From contig JAYVXO010000064.1 of assembly GCA_043785105.1 (NCBI GenBank), forward strand, positions 1-49,137: a stretch of 49,137 nt of DNA. The letters run 5' to 3'. Below the pieces are notes generated by a model that had not been told where the DNA came from, made no database searches, and saw nothing but the letters and a program-made list of their open reading frames with translations. Both the position numbers and the translations under genes were made by a program. Below are positions 28,263 through 35,887 of the stretch, piece after piece; position 1 is the first letter of the stretch; every line of letters starts with the position of its first letter. This stretch comes from Fimbriiglobus sp043785105 (GTDB taxonomy: Bacteria; Planctomycetota; Planctomycetia; Gemmatales; Gemmataceae).

Positions 28263-28661
28263 ATGTTGAATGAAACCACACCTGATGCACGTTTGCTGTT
28301 CACGCAAGGGCAGCGGTTAAAAACCCCGGAGCAGTTTCAGAAGGTGTACGACCGCAAAAAGTCGGCCAGCGATTCTTCGCTGATTGTGTATGTTTGCGAG
28401 AACGATGTTCTGCACCCGCGGTTGGGCGTGTCGGTCTCGAAGAAGATTGGTGGGGCGGTGGTGCGGAATCGGTTTAAGCGACTGTTTCGAGAGGCGTTTC
28501 GTTTGACACAACACGAGTTGCCGCGTGGAGTGGACATCGTCATGATCCCACGGCCCAAAACGGAACCGACGACGGAGCAGTTGAAGATATCGTTGGTGAA
28601 GCTTGTGAAACAGGCTGCGCTGCGGCTGACACCACCACCGACTCGGGAGCCACCGAAATGA
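28263..28661 (+). CDS. rnpA: Ribonuclease P protein component
   Basis: RnpA binds the catalytic RNase P RNA and helps it process the 5' ends of tRNA precursors. The 132-residue product has RLKTPEQFQKVYDRKK near the start, VSVSKKIGGAVVRNRFKRLF (about 56-75) and the adjoining REAFR, which is the family's RNA-binding RNR helix, then DIVMIPRP. The N- and C-terminal extensions (the latter Pro-rich) make it a little longer than the usual 110-120 residues. It starts 17 bp after the terminator at 28217, and its last 4 bp overlap yidD (ATGA). The ribosomal protein L34 gene rpmH, normally just upstream, is not present in this window. Confidence 0.95.
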   Translation: MLNETTPDARLLFTQGQRLKTPEQFQKVYDRKKSASDSSLIVYVCENDVLHPRLGVSVSKKIGGAVVRNRFKRLFREAFRLTQHELPRGVDIVMIPRPKTEPTTEQLKISLVKLVKQAALRLTPPPTREPPK

Positions 28662-28900
28662 TTCGCTGGGTGTGGTGCGGCCCGAGGTGGGTTGTGTCCC
28701 GCGTCATGATCCTTCTCGTGAAGGGCTACCAATTCTTCATTCGTCCGTGGTTGCCGCCGTCGTGCCGGTTTCAACCGGGGTGTAGTGAATACTTCATCCT
28801 TGCGGTGCAGAAGTACGGTCCAATTCAGGGTGGCGTCAAGGGTGTCTGGCGTGTCTGTCGATGCAATCCGTTATGCGAAGGCGGCTACGACCCACCGTGA
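28658..28900 (+). CDS. yidD: Membrane protein insertion efficiency factor YidD
   Basis: YidD is a small inner-membrane-associated protein thought to help YidC insert membrane proteins. The 80-residue product has the family core: ILLVKGYQFFIRPWLPPSCR, FQPGCSEYFILAVQKYGPIQ, and GGVKGVWRVCRCNPLCEGGYDPP. The conserved cysteines (in SCRF, GCSEY, CRCNPLC) are all present. The start overlaps the rnpA stop (ATGA) and its GGGAG lies inside rnpA. Its own stop shares a base with the next ATG (TGATG), so rnpA, yidD and the methyltransferase form one translationally coupled unit. yidC itself does not follow. Confidence 0.96.
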   Translation: MIRWVWCGPRWVVSRVMILLVKGYQFFIRPWLPPSCRFQPGCSEYFILAVQKYGPIQGGVKGVWRVCRCNPLCEGGYDPP

Positions 28901-29556
28901 TGGAACGCACCCGCGAAGCTGTGTTCATTGATGACCGCACGTTCTGGATTAACCGTCCGTGTGGCAGTGATTGGTTGCTGGAATATCCCGTTGTGCGGGC
29001 AGCGTGTGCGGTTGACGAGTCGATTCCGTATTGGTCGGAAATCTGGCCCGCGTCGCGGATGTTGGCCAAGGCGATCTTGCGCGAGCCGTGGGAGTCGTAC
29101 CCAAAGTTGGAAGCGCTGGAAATCGCGTGTGGCCTCGGGCTGGCCGGGATTGCCGCCCTGAGTCGTGGCTTACGGGTGACATTTTCGGACATCGACGCCT
29201 TCGCCCTTCGATTCGCTGCCGAGAACGCCAAACTCAACGGCTTCGCGGATTTCACCACGCAGTCGATCGACTTGCGCAACCCACATCCTGACCTGAAAGT
29301 CCCAGTGTTGTTCGGTGCGGATTTACTCTACGAATCTCGGTTGATCGAGGATGTCGCCAAGTTCATCCACACGGTATTGGCACCCGACGGGATGTGCCTG
29401 ATTGCCGATCCGGACCGTCTCTCCGCTCGGCCCTTTCGTGGGATTTGTGAGAGCCTTGGGTTGAACGTCGAGAGTCGCTTTGCACGTGCCGGTGAACCGG
29501 GTGGCGAGCGTACCAAGGGGACGATTTACCGCATCACACATCGGCAAAGGGCGTGA
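28900..29556 (+). CDS. Class I SAM-dependent methyltransferase, protein-lysine-methyltransferase-like
   Basis: The start at 28900 is set by the TGATG overlap with yidD. An in-frame ATG at 28861 would read through the conserved yidD end. The product has 218 residues. IPYWSEIWPASRMLAKAIL precedes motif I LEIACGLGLAGIAAL (73-87). VTFSDIDAFALRFAAENAKL is motif II with the ribose-binding Asp, and VLFGADLLYES is the post-motif. This order, with the PYW..IWPAS signature, fits the METTL/ETF-beta lysine methyltransferase group. Cytoplasmic. The substrate is unknown; coupling to rnpA-yidD may reflect only economy of transcription. The next gene starts 83 bp later. Confidence 0.88.
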   Translation: MERTREAVFIDDRTFWINRPCGSDWLLEYPVVRAACAVDESIPYWSEIWPASRMLAKAILREPWESYPKLEALEIACGLGLAGIAALSRGLRVTFSDIDAFALRFAAENAKLNGFADFTTQSIDLRNPHPDLKVPVLFGADLLYESRLIEDVAKFIHTVLAPDGMCLIADPDRLSARPFRGICESLGLNVESRFARAGEPGGERTKGTIYRITHRQRA

Positions 29557-29639
29557 TACTCATCGTTTTTTCAGTTTCCGAAGCTTACACTGCTCAATGC
29601 TAGATTCAGCCTGCCTTCCTCACTGCCCATTTTATAGCC

Positions 29640-31502
29640 ATGCGATACGCAACCCTATTGCTGTTCGTGTTCTCGACACCAGTCCTTGCGGGCGAAGTGG
29701 CACCGATGCCGCGCTTGCACATCGACCTGACCGGGTATCACACGGTGAAGACCGCGATCCGAGCGGACACCAAGCCGACGAAAGCCATCACGGGTCCGTT
29801 GATTGTCGGGTACGTTGGCGTTGAAATTGGCACAGACAAACAGGGCCGCGTGATCTTGGAAGAGATCGCCCCTGATTCTCCCGCCGAACTCGCGGGGTTG
29901 AAGGCGGGCAGCCGGGTTGTGAAATTCAACGACGAAGCCGTGTCAACTCGTGCCATCCTGAAGGAAAAGCTTCGCGGCATTTACGCCGATGAACCGATCA
30001 CGTTCACGATTCAAACCGGCGAATCGCAAACGGACATCAAAGTCACCCCGCGTGCGGCGAGTAAACCGTTTTCCTCCGTGCCCCAAGTTCGGGTGGTGCT
30101 GGGCGTCACGAGTGGCGAAATGAAATCCGGCGGGGGCGTCGTCGTCGATGGTGTCACGACCGGCGGGGCTGGTGACAAAGCGGGCATGAAGGTGGGCGAT
30201 GTCGTGTTGAAAATTGACGAAACCAAACTCGAAGGGTCCACGGGTATCCGTGAAACTTTGGACAACAAAAAGCCCGGCGATGTTGTGAAGTTGCTGATTT
30301 CGCGGAACAAGGAAGAACAGGAAATTCGCGTGACGCTGCTCGCCGATCAAACCGGACCCGGCGGCCGCACGATGGGCTGGGATGATCGCCTGCCGCAAGC
30401 GTGGAAGAAGCCGGTCTATAAACTCGCCATCATTGGCGTGGAATACCCGGACGTGAAGCACAACGCTAAGATCAGCGACGAAGATTGGGAATCGTCGATG
30501 TTTTCGCTGGGCAAGTACACGGACAAGTCCGCAACTGGTCAGCGCGTCTTTGGCAGCATGGCCGATTACTACCGGGAAATTTCGTACAGCCAGTTTACCG
30601 TTGAAGGCAAGTTCGTCGGCTGGGTCGAAGTCGGTAAGAAACGCCAGGAATACTCCAGCGGGAGCGGTACGAGTACCAAAGAGAAAACCGGCCTTCTGAC
30701 GGAGGCGATGGACAAAGTGCTGGCCAAGGACGGGAAAGATTCACTGAAAGATTACGACGGCGTGTTCTTCATCTACGCCGGGGAGCGGGTGCAAACCACA
30801 CGCGGCGGGCTGTACTGGCCGCACCGGGCAAGCGTCAGTCACAACGGCAAGCGGTGGCCGTACTTCATCGTGCAAGAAGGCGGCGCGAAGATGAACGACA
30901 TCAGCGTGTTTTGCCACGAATTCGGCCACATGCTCGGCTTGCCGGATTTGTACGCGCGACCCGAAGTTCCCGGTATGGAAGGTGTCGGCCAGTGGTGTGC
31001 GATGTCGCAGCAAATCGGCGCGGGACGCCCGCAACACTTCTCGGCGTGGAGCAAGGACCAACTCGGCTGGCTCAAGCCTATTGCCATTGATCCCCGTGTG
31101 AAGCAAAAGTTGATCTTATCGCCCATTGAGGACGCGCCGAACGAGTGTGTCAAAGTCCTGGTTCGACCGGACGGCAGCGAGTATTTCTTGCTCGAAAATC
31201 GCCGCAAGAAAGGTTTCGATAGCGAACTGCCCGCCGAAGGCTTGTTGATCTGGCGGGTACTCCCCAACAATCGTGAGCAACGAGTGTTCCTCGAAGAAGC
31301 TCACGGCGTCGAAGGGCAAACCGGCCCGCGGGTGTTCCTGGGTGCTGTGCCGTTTCCCAGCCCGGCGAACACGTCATTTGCACCCTACACAATCCCTAGC
31401 AGCAAGAGCCAACTGGGCGGCGGTTACGACGTGTACATCACGAACATCCGCAAACTTCCGGACGGCCGCGTTACATTTCATGTTGGTTATCAGTTCCAGT
31501 GA
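29640..31502 (+). CDS. Secreted M6-type metalloprotease with two PDZ domains
   Basis: The 620-residue product begins with a signal peptide (MRYATLLLFVFSTPVLAG). Two PDZ domains follow: about 55-135 (YVGVEIGTD..., APDSPAELAGLKAGSRVV) and about 150-235 (VVVDGVTTGGAGDKAGMKVGDVV). The catalytic domain has SMADYYREISYSQFTVEGK, typical of the M6 (immune inhibitor A) group, and the zinc site CHEFGHMLGLPD with His 426, Glu 427, His 430 and Asp 436 (HExxHxxGxxD). A beta-rich C-terminal part ends in VTFHVGYQFQ. PDZ domains placed ahead of an M6 domain suggest substrate-tail recognition or allosteric control, which is inferred. The gene is followed by the repeated terminator at 31512. Confidence 0.9.
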   Translation: MRYATLLLFVFSTPVLAGEVAPMPRLHIDLTGYHTVKTAIRADTKPTKAITGPLIVGYVGVEIGTDKQGRVILEEIAPDSPAELAGLKAGSRVVKFNDEAVSTRAILKEKLRGIYADEPITFTIQTGESQTDIKVTPRAASKPFSSVPQVRVVLGVTSGEMKSGGGVVVDGVTTGGAGDKAGMKVGDVVLKIDETKLEGSTGIRETLDNKKPGDVVKLLISRNKEEQEIRVTLLADQTGPGGRTMGWDDRLPQAWKKPVYKLAIIGVEYPDVKHNAKISDEDWESSMFSLGKYTDKSATGQRVFGSMADYYREISYSQFTVEGKFVGWVEVGKKRQEYSSGSGTSTKEKTGLLTEAMDKVLAKDGKDSLKDYDGVFFIYAGERVQTTRGGLYWPHRASVSHNGKRWPYFIVQEGGAKMNDISVFCHEFGHMLGLPDLYARPEVPGMEGVGQWCAMSQQIGAGRPQHFSAWSKDQLGWLKPIAIDPRVKQKLILSPIEDAPNECVKVLVRPDGSEYFLLENRRKKGFDSELPAEGLLIWRVLPNNREQRVFLEEAHGVEGQTGPRVFLGAVPFPSPANTSFAPYTIPSSKSQLGGGYDVYITNIRKLPDGRVTFHVGYQFQ

Positions 31503-31511
31503 GTGAGAGAA

Positions 31512-31584
31512 AGCCCACGGACGATCGTCCGTGGGCTTTTGGTGATCGTCCGTGGGCTTTTGGTGATCGTCCGTGGGCTTCCTC
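31512..31584. terminator. Palindromic terminator with a triplicated right arm
   Basis: A 30-bp perfect palindrome (31512-31541; AAAGCCCACGGACGA and its complement) starts 10 bp after the M6 protease stop. Its right arm is then repeated twice more in a 21-bp period (GATCGTCCGTGGGCTTTTGG-type units at 31545 and 31566). Flanking GTGAGAGA and TCTCTCAC sequences also pair, so the first and third arms could form an alternative, larger hairpin. Together with 31585-31696, where I see only the leader of the next gene, it fills the gap. Confidence 0.8.
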
Positions 31585-31696
31585 TCTCACTCAAACCAGA
31601 AACTCCCGCCCCGGAATCTTGTTTCCCCACTTCGGCTTCCTAGGCTTTTCAGTACGACTCTGAGCTTGGTTTTGTCGAATCGAAGGGGGCTTCCTA

Positions 31697-32647
31697 GTGC
31701 GCACGCTCATTACGGGTGGAGCTGGTTTCGTGGGGTCTCACTTGTGTGAGCGGTTTCTTGCCGAGGGGCATGACGTCATCTGCGTGGATAACTTCATCAC
31801 GGGTCGCCCGACGAACATTCAACACCTTCGCGCGAATCCCAAGTTTCGCATCATCGTTCATGATGCGTCGCAGCCGTTGTTCGTTGATGGGCTTGTTGAT
31901 AACGTGCTGCACTTTGCCAGCCCTGCTAGTCCCGTTGACTACGTCAAGAGCAGCATCCAAACGCTGAAAATCGGCTCACTGGGCACTCACGTTTCGCTCG
32001 GGATTGCAAAGGCACATGGTGCGCGATACTTGCTGGCTAGCACGTCCGAGGTGTACGGCGACCCGGTGGTTCACCCCCAAACGGAATCGTATTGGGGGAA
32101 CGTCAATCCGGTCGGCGAGCGCAGTATGTACGACGAAGCCAAACGCTTCGCGGAAGCGATGACGATGGCTTATCACCGCGAACACGGCGTCAACACGCAC
32201 ATCATCCGCATTTTCAACACGTATGGCCCCCGGATGCGGTTGGACGACGGCCGTGTGTTGCCGAACTTCGTCGGCCAAGCGTTGCGGGGCGACCCGATTA
32301 CGGTGTACGGGGAAGGGCAGCAAACCCGCAGCTTTTGTTACGTGACGGACTTGGTCGATGGGATTTATCGGCTCTTGTTCAAAGACTACCACATGCCGGT
32401 CAACCTCGGGAACCCGTCTGAAATCACGATCATGGAATTCGCGGACGAGATCCTACGCCACACCGGCAGCAAGAGTCCGATCATCTACAAGCCACTACCC
32501 CCGGACGACCCGAAGCAACGAAAACCGGACATCACATTAGCGCGGAAACTACTCGGCTGGGAACCCAAAATCGGCCGTGAGGAAGGTTTGAAGCTGACTC
32601 TGGACTACTTCCGGGCTAAAGTGAGCGACGCCCGTGGCGGGCAATAA
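31697..32647 (+). CDS. UDP-glucuronate decarboxylase-like NAD-dependent sugar epimerase/dehydratase
   Basis: The start is GTG 31697 with a GGGGG run upstream. The 316-residue protein is a short-chain extended SDR enzyme: GGAGFVGS (7-14) binds NAD, FASPASPVDY follows, STSEVYGDP carries the catalytic Ser/Thr, and ERSMYDEAKR supplies Tyr 145 and Lys 149 of the YxxxK pair. RIFNTYGPRM, YGEGQQTRSFCYVTDLVDG and NLGNPSEITI are as in UDP-xylose synthase (UXS), which makes UDP-xylose from UDP-glucuronate. The ASPASP and GERSxYDEAKR signatures favour this over plain UDP-glucose 4-epimerase. Cytoplasmic; probably feeds envelope or exopolysaccharide synthesis. No glycosyltransferases are adjacent. Confidence 0.9.
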   Translation: MRTLITGGAGFVGSHLCERFLAEGHDVICVDNFITGRPTNIQHLRANPKFRIIVHDASQPLFVDGLVDNVLHFASPASPVDYVKSSIQTLKIGSLGTHVSLGIAKAHGARYLLASTSEVYGDPVVHPQTESYWGNVNPVGERSMYDEAKRFAEAMTMAYHREHGVNTHIIRIFNTYGPRMRLDDGRVLPNFVGQALRGDPITVYGEGQQTRSFCYVTDLVDGIYRLLFKDYHMPVNLGNPSEITIMEFADEILRHTGSKSPIIYKPLPPDDPKQRKPDITLARKLLGWEPKIGREEGLKLTLDYFRAKVSDARGGQ

Positions 32648-32699
32648 TAGTGTGGGTGTCTGGGGTTCGGCTTGACTCTGTTACCAAGTGTGACATCCG

Positions 32700-34442
32700 A
32701 TGCGGTGCTGTTCTGTCGTTATGCTGGTGTTTGTCGTGTTGGTAGTATTCCCACCCGTGTCGAGGGGTGGGGAGCTTCTCACTACGAATTTGTCGCTGCT
32801 TGCGGACACAAATCAAGCATTGTCCAGCATTGAGCGAGCACAAAATTGGATCACGCCTGCAATCAGTGGTGTTGCCTTTTTTTGTGTGATCGGCGTTGCG
32901 TGGGTCGTGATGCTCCGGATGCGGATTCGGCAGCAAACCGAACAAATTCGTCAGCAACACGCACGGAAGACGCACAGCGACGCCCGGTACCGCGATTTAT
33001 TCGATAATGCGGGTGACGCAGTTTGGGAAACGGACAGCGACGGTCGAATCCTCTTTATGAACCGTGCGGCTGAGGAACTCTTGGGCCGTACCTCGAGCGA
33101 AGCGGTCGATCATTTACTCGGCGAGTTTTTACTTCCGGAAGAGCGATCGAAATCACGAGGGAGCGCGATCCGCAATGTGTTTAAGCCGTATGAGATCACC
33201 GTCTTGCCCCGCGACGGCACACCAATCGCTGTTGAAGTCTCAAGCCGTGTCCTACCGGACCGGACGATTCAAACGATTGCCCGCAACATTACCGAGCGAA
33301 AATCCCTCCAAGAGCGGGCGTTGCGGGTCCAAAAGTTGGAGGCCGTTGGCCGTCTGGCCGGGGGGATTTCGCACGACTTTAACAACCTGCTGACCGTCAT
33401 CAACGGCAACGCCGAACTGCTTGTGATGGCGACCGCCACGACTGATCCGAACCGGTATCTCACAACTGAGATTCTTGATGCTGGAAACCGGGCGGCAAAC
33501 TTAACCCGCCAACTTCTCGCCTTCAGCCGACAACGCCGCCTCGAAAATAGTCCGCTCGATCTGAACGCGGTGATTACCAACATGACCGTGTTGCTTCGCC
33601 GATTGATCGGCGAGCAAATTGAGATGGTCTCCGACCTCGATCCGCAACCCCCGTGGTTGTATGCCGAAGTCGGGTTGATTGAGCAAATCCTCATGAACCT
33701 CGTGCTGAACGCCCGCGATGCCATGCCGAGGGGGGGGACGCTGACAATTCGCACCAGAACTCTGGCGACCGGCTTCGCGCATTTGATCGTGGTTGATACG
33801 GGTTCGGGGATGGATCAAGCCACACAAAGCCGACTCTTTGAACCGTTCTTCACAACCAAGCCGATCGGGCAAGGCACTGGCTTGGGCTTGGCAACGGTCT
33901 ACGGAATCGTTCAGTCATTGGATGGCCAGATTCGCTACGAATCCGCGATCGGGCACGGCACGATGTTCGAGGTTGAGTTGCCGTTACTCTCCGCGCAAAC
34001 TTCGCAGCCATTGCCACCCAAGCCTGCGCCGAGTTCACCCCCCACGCCGAGTCACTTCTCCGATCAACCCCATGTTGTCTTGCTGGTGGAAGACGACGAA
34101 GCGGTTCGTGAATTCGCCAAGAACGTACTCGAAATGTACAAGCTGACCGTGCTCACTGCGGAAAACGGCCAGGAAGCCATCGAACTCGTGCGCGGCCGCA
34201 CTGGCCGTGTGGATTTGATCGTGACCGACGTGTTAATGCCGCAAATGACCGGCAAGGAGATGATCGAAATCCTTCGGCACCAGTACCCCGATTTACGGGT
34301 GCTGTTCATGTCCGGGTACGTCGGTGATGAATGCCTTCTGAACGCCTCGACGACCATAACCGAGTTTCTGCAAAAGCCGTTCACGGTTGTGGACCTGATG
34401 GCGAAAGTGCGGAACCTCATCCCGCTCAAGTCGGAAGTTTGA
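32700..34442 (+). CDS. Membrane hybrid histidine kinase: PAS, kinase core, receiver
   Basis: The 580-residue product has an N-terminal signal-like hydrophobic segment (VVMLVFVVLVVFPP), a second hydrophobic segment at about 50-72 and a short coiled stretch (RQQTEQIRQQ). A PAS domain spans about 95-200 (YRDLFDNAGDAVWETDSDGR). The H-box is GGISHDFNNLLTVING with His 225. The ATP-binding domain has NLVLNARDAMPRGG (N box), VVDTGSGMD and GQGTGLGLATVYG. A Pro-rich linker (435-455) leads to a receiver whose phospho-acceptor is Asp 511 (LIVTDVLMPQMTG). The output is therefore internal phosphotransfer; no DNA-binding domain is present. It lies 52 bp after the UXS-like gene and converges with the CobW gene. 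The start is uncertain: ATG 32721 is a second choice. Confidence 0.9.
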   Translation: MRCCSVVMLVFVVLVVFPPVSRGGELLTTNLSLLADTNQALSSIERAQNWITPAISGVAFFCVIGVAWVVMLRMRIRQQTEQIRQQHARKTHSDARYRDLFDNAGDAVWETDSDGRILFMNRAAEELLGRTSSEAVDHLLGEFLLPEERSKSRGSAIRNVFKPYEITVLPRDGTPIAVEVSSRVLPDRTIQTIARNITERKSLQERALRVQKLEAVGRLAGGISHDFNNLLTVINGNAELLVMATATTDPNRYLTTEILDAGNRAANLTRQLLAFSRQRRLENSPLDLNAVITNMTVLLRRLIGEQIEMVSDLDPQPPWLYAEVGLIEQILMNLVLNARDAMPRGGTLTIRTRTLATGFAHLIVVDTGSGMDQATQSRLFEPFFTTKPIGQGTGLGLATVYGIVQSLDGQIRYESAIGHGTMFEVELPLLSAQTSQPLPPKPAPSSPPTPSHFSDQPHVVLLVEDDEAVREFAKNVLEMYKLTVLTAENGQEAIELVRGRTGRVDLIVTDVLMPQMTGKEMIEILRHQYPDLRVLFMSGYVGDECLLNASTTITEFLQKPFTVVDLMAKVRNLIPLKSEV

Positions 34443-34465
34443 TGGCTCAAACTTCACTCGAACCC

Positions 34466-35827
34466 TTACACGATGCACTTCAAGAACCCGGCGGTCAATT
34501 CCTCGCGGTTCAATCGCCGACCGATAAAAATGAGCTTATTGGAGCGGGGCGTGTTGCCCCACGGGCGATCCTGCTTGCCGTCGAACGTCATGTGAACCCC
34601 TTGAAACACGAACCGATTCGGGTCGCCTTTGATGCTCAAGATTCCTTTCATCCGGAAGATGTCCTGGCCCTTGGTTTGTAACAACTCGGAGATCCAGACG
34701 TTCACTTTCTTCGCACTCAGGTCGCCGGGTAACGTGATCCCCACCGAATACACTTCCTCGTCGTGAGTGTGGGCCGACTTGTAATCATTCGTCGTCATCG
34801 GCTGCACCAATCCGTTTGGCCCCTTCAGTTCGACGTGAAGTTCCTTGGGGTGCTTTTCCGTGAACAGTGCATACGTGCCGGATGTGGTTATGCTCACAAC
34901 AAATGTTGCGTCAATTCCGTGCTGATGGCCGTGGCCGTGCAGGTCGAGTTGGTAAACGGTCGAGGAGGGCTTCAGTGTTCCCCCCCGTTCGAGTTCGATT
35001 GGTTTCGCGTGAATGCCGTTGACGATCACTGCCAGTGCGTCTTGCAGTGACTTCGCACTGTCATTCTTGGTCGGCACGAGCGCGGCGAGCATGTGGCAGG
35101 ACGCCGATTGGTTTACCGCAAACTCGTACTGCCCTGCGTCAAGGTGGTAAACGCCGCCCCATGCAAAGGGTGATTCCTCGGCGAGGAATTGCGGATCGAC
35201 GTCCATAATCCGGTCCAGGTTGAACCCGTCGATGTTCAAGATTTGTTCCATCGGGATGACGCTATTCTGAGTGCGATGCACCTTGGCAGCCGGGTTCATT
35301 CCGCGAATCTTGGCTTCGAGGTCATCGAGTTCAACACCGACCATTAAATCGGTTTTGTTGAGCAGCACGACATCAGCGAACGCGATTTGTTCTTGGACCT
35401 CGTCGGAATCCCAATGTTGTTGAACGTGTTTGGCATCGACGAGAGTGACGATCCCATCGAGACGTGTTTTGGCTCGAAGATCATCATCGACGAAAAACGT
35501 CTGCGCCACCGGCCCCGGATCGGCCATCCCGGTCGTCTCGATCAGGATGTAATCGAACTTGTCGCGTCGCAGCATCAGGTCGCCGAGGATGCGGATCAGA
35601 TCCCCGCGAACGGTGCAGCAGATGCAGCCGTTGTTCATCTCAAAAATTTCCTCTTCGGCCCGAATGACGATGTCCTGATCGACCCCCACTTCGCCGAATT
35701 CATTCTCGATCACCGCGATTCGCTTGCCGTGTTGAGCCGTCAGAATGTGGTTCAACAGTGTTGTCTTACCGGCTCCTAAAAAGCCCGTCAGTACCGTGAC
35801 CGGCACGCGATCGTTCGGCGAACTCAT
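34466..35827 (-). CDS. CobW/COG0523-family GTPase, probable metallochaperone
   Basis: These GTPases deliver metals, often zinc, to client enzymes. The 453-residue product starts VPVTVLTGFLGAGKTTLLNH (Walker A), then has IENEFGEVGVDQ, the metal-binding CICC motif in NNGCICCTVRGDL, ETTGMADPGPV and LLNKTDL. The end (DIFRMKGILSIKGDPNRFVF to PRSNKLIFIGRRL) is the CobW C-terminal domain. Between them, about 230-370, is an extra beta-rich domain containing LHGHGHQHG and SAHTHDEEVYS, two His clusters that may hold metal. It starts with SSPND at ATG 35827; the ribosome binding site is weak. It lies 60 bp after the giant TPR gene on the same strand. No Zur box could be recognised. Confidence 0.92.
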   Translation of the reverse strand: MSSPNDRVPVTVLTGFLGAGKTTLLNHILTAQHGKRIAVIENEFGEVGVDQDIVIRAEEEIFEMNNGCICCTVRGDLIRILGDLMLRRDKFDYILIETTGMADPGPVAQTFFVDDDLRAKTRLDGIVTLVDAKHVQQHWDSDEVQEQIAFADVVLLNKTDLMVGVELDDLEAKIRGMNPAAKVHRTQNSVIPMEQILNIDGFNLDRIMDVDPQFLAEESPFAWGGVYHLDAGQYEFAVNQSASCHMLAALVPTKNDSAKSLQDALAVIVNGIHAKPIELERGGTLKPSSTVYQLDLHGHGHQHGIDATFVVSITTSGTYALFTEKHPKELHVELKGPNGLVQPMTTNDYKSAHTHDEEVYSVGITLPGDLSAKKVNVWISELLQTKGQDIFRMKGILSIKGDPNRFVFQGVHMTFDGKQDRPWGNTPRSNKLIFIGRRLNREELTAGFLKCIV

Positions 35828-35887
35828 GGGTGAATCTCGTGAGGGTAACTTTACCCGCTATTGTAGTAGCCGACCCTCACCCCGGTG

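Noticed and set aside
31512..31584. CRISPR-like array
   Set aside because: The repeats are 21-bp tandem copies of a terminator arm with no unique spacers and no cas genes nearby.
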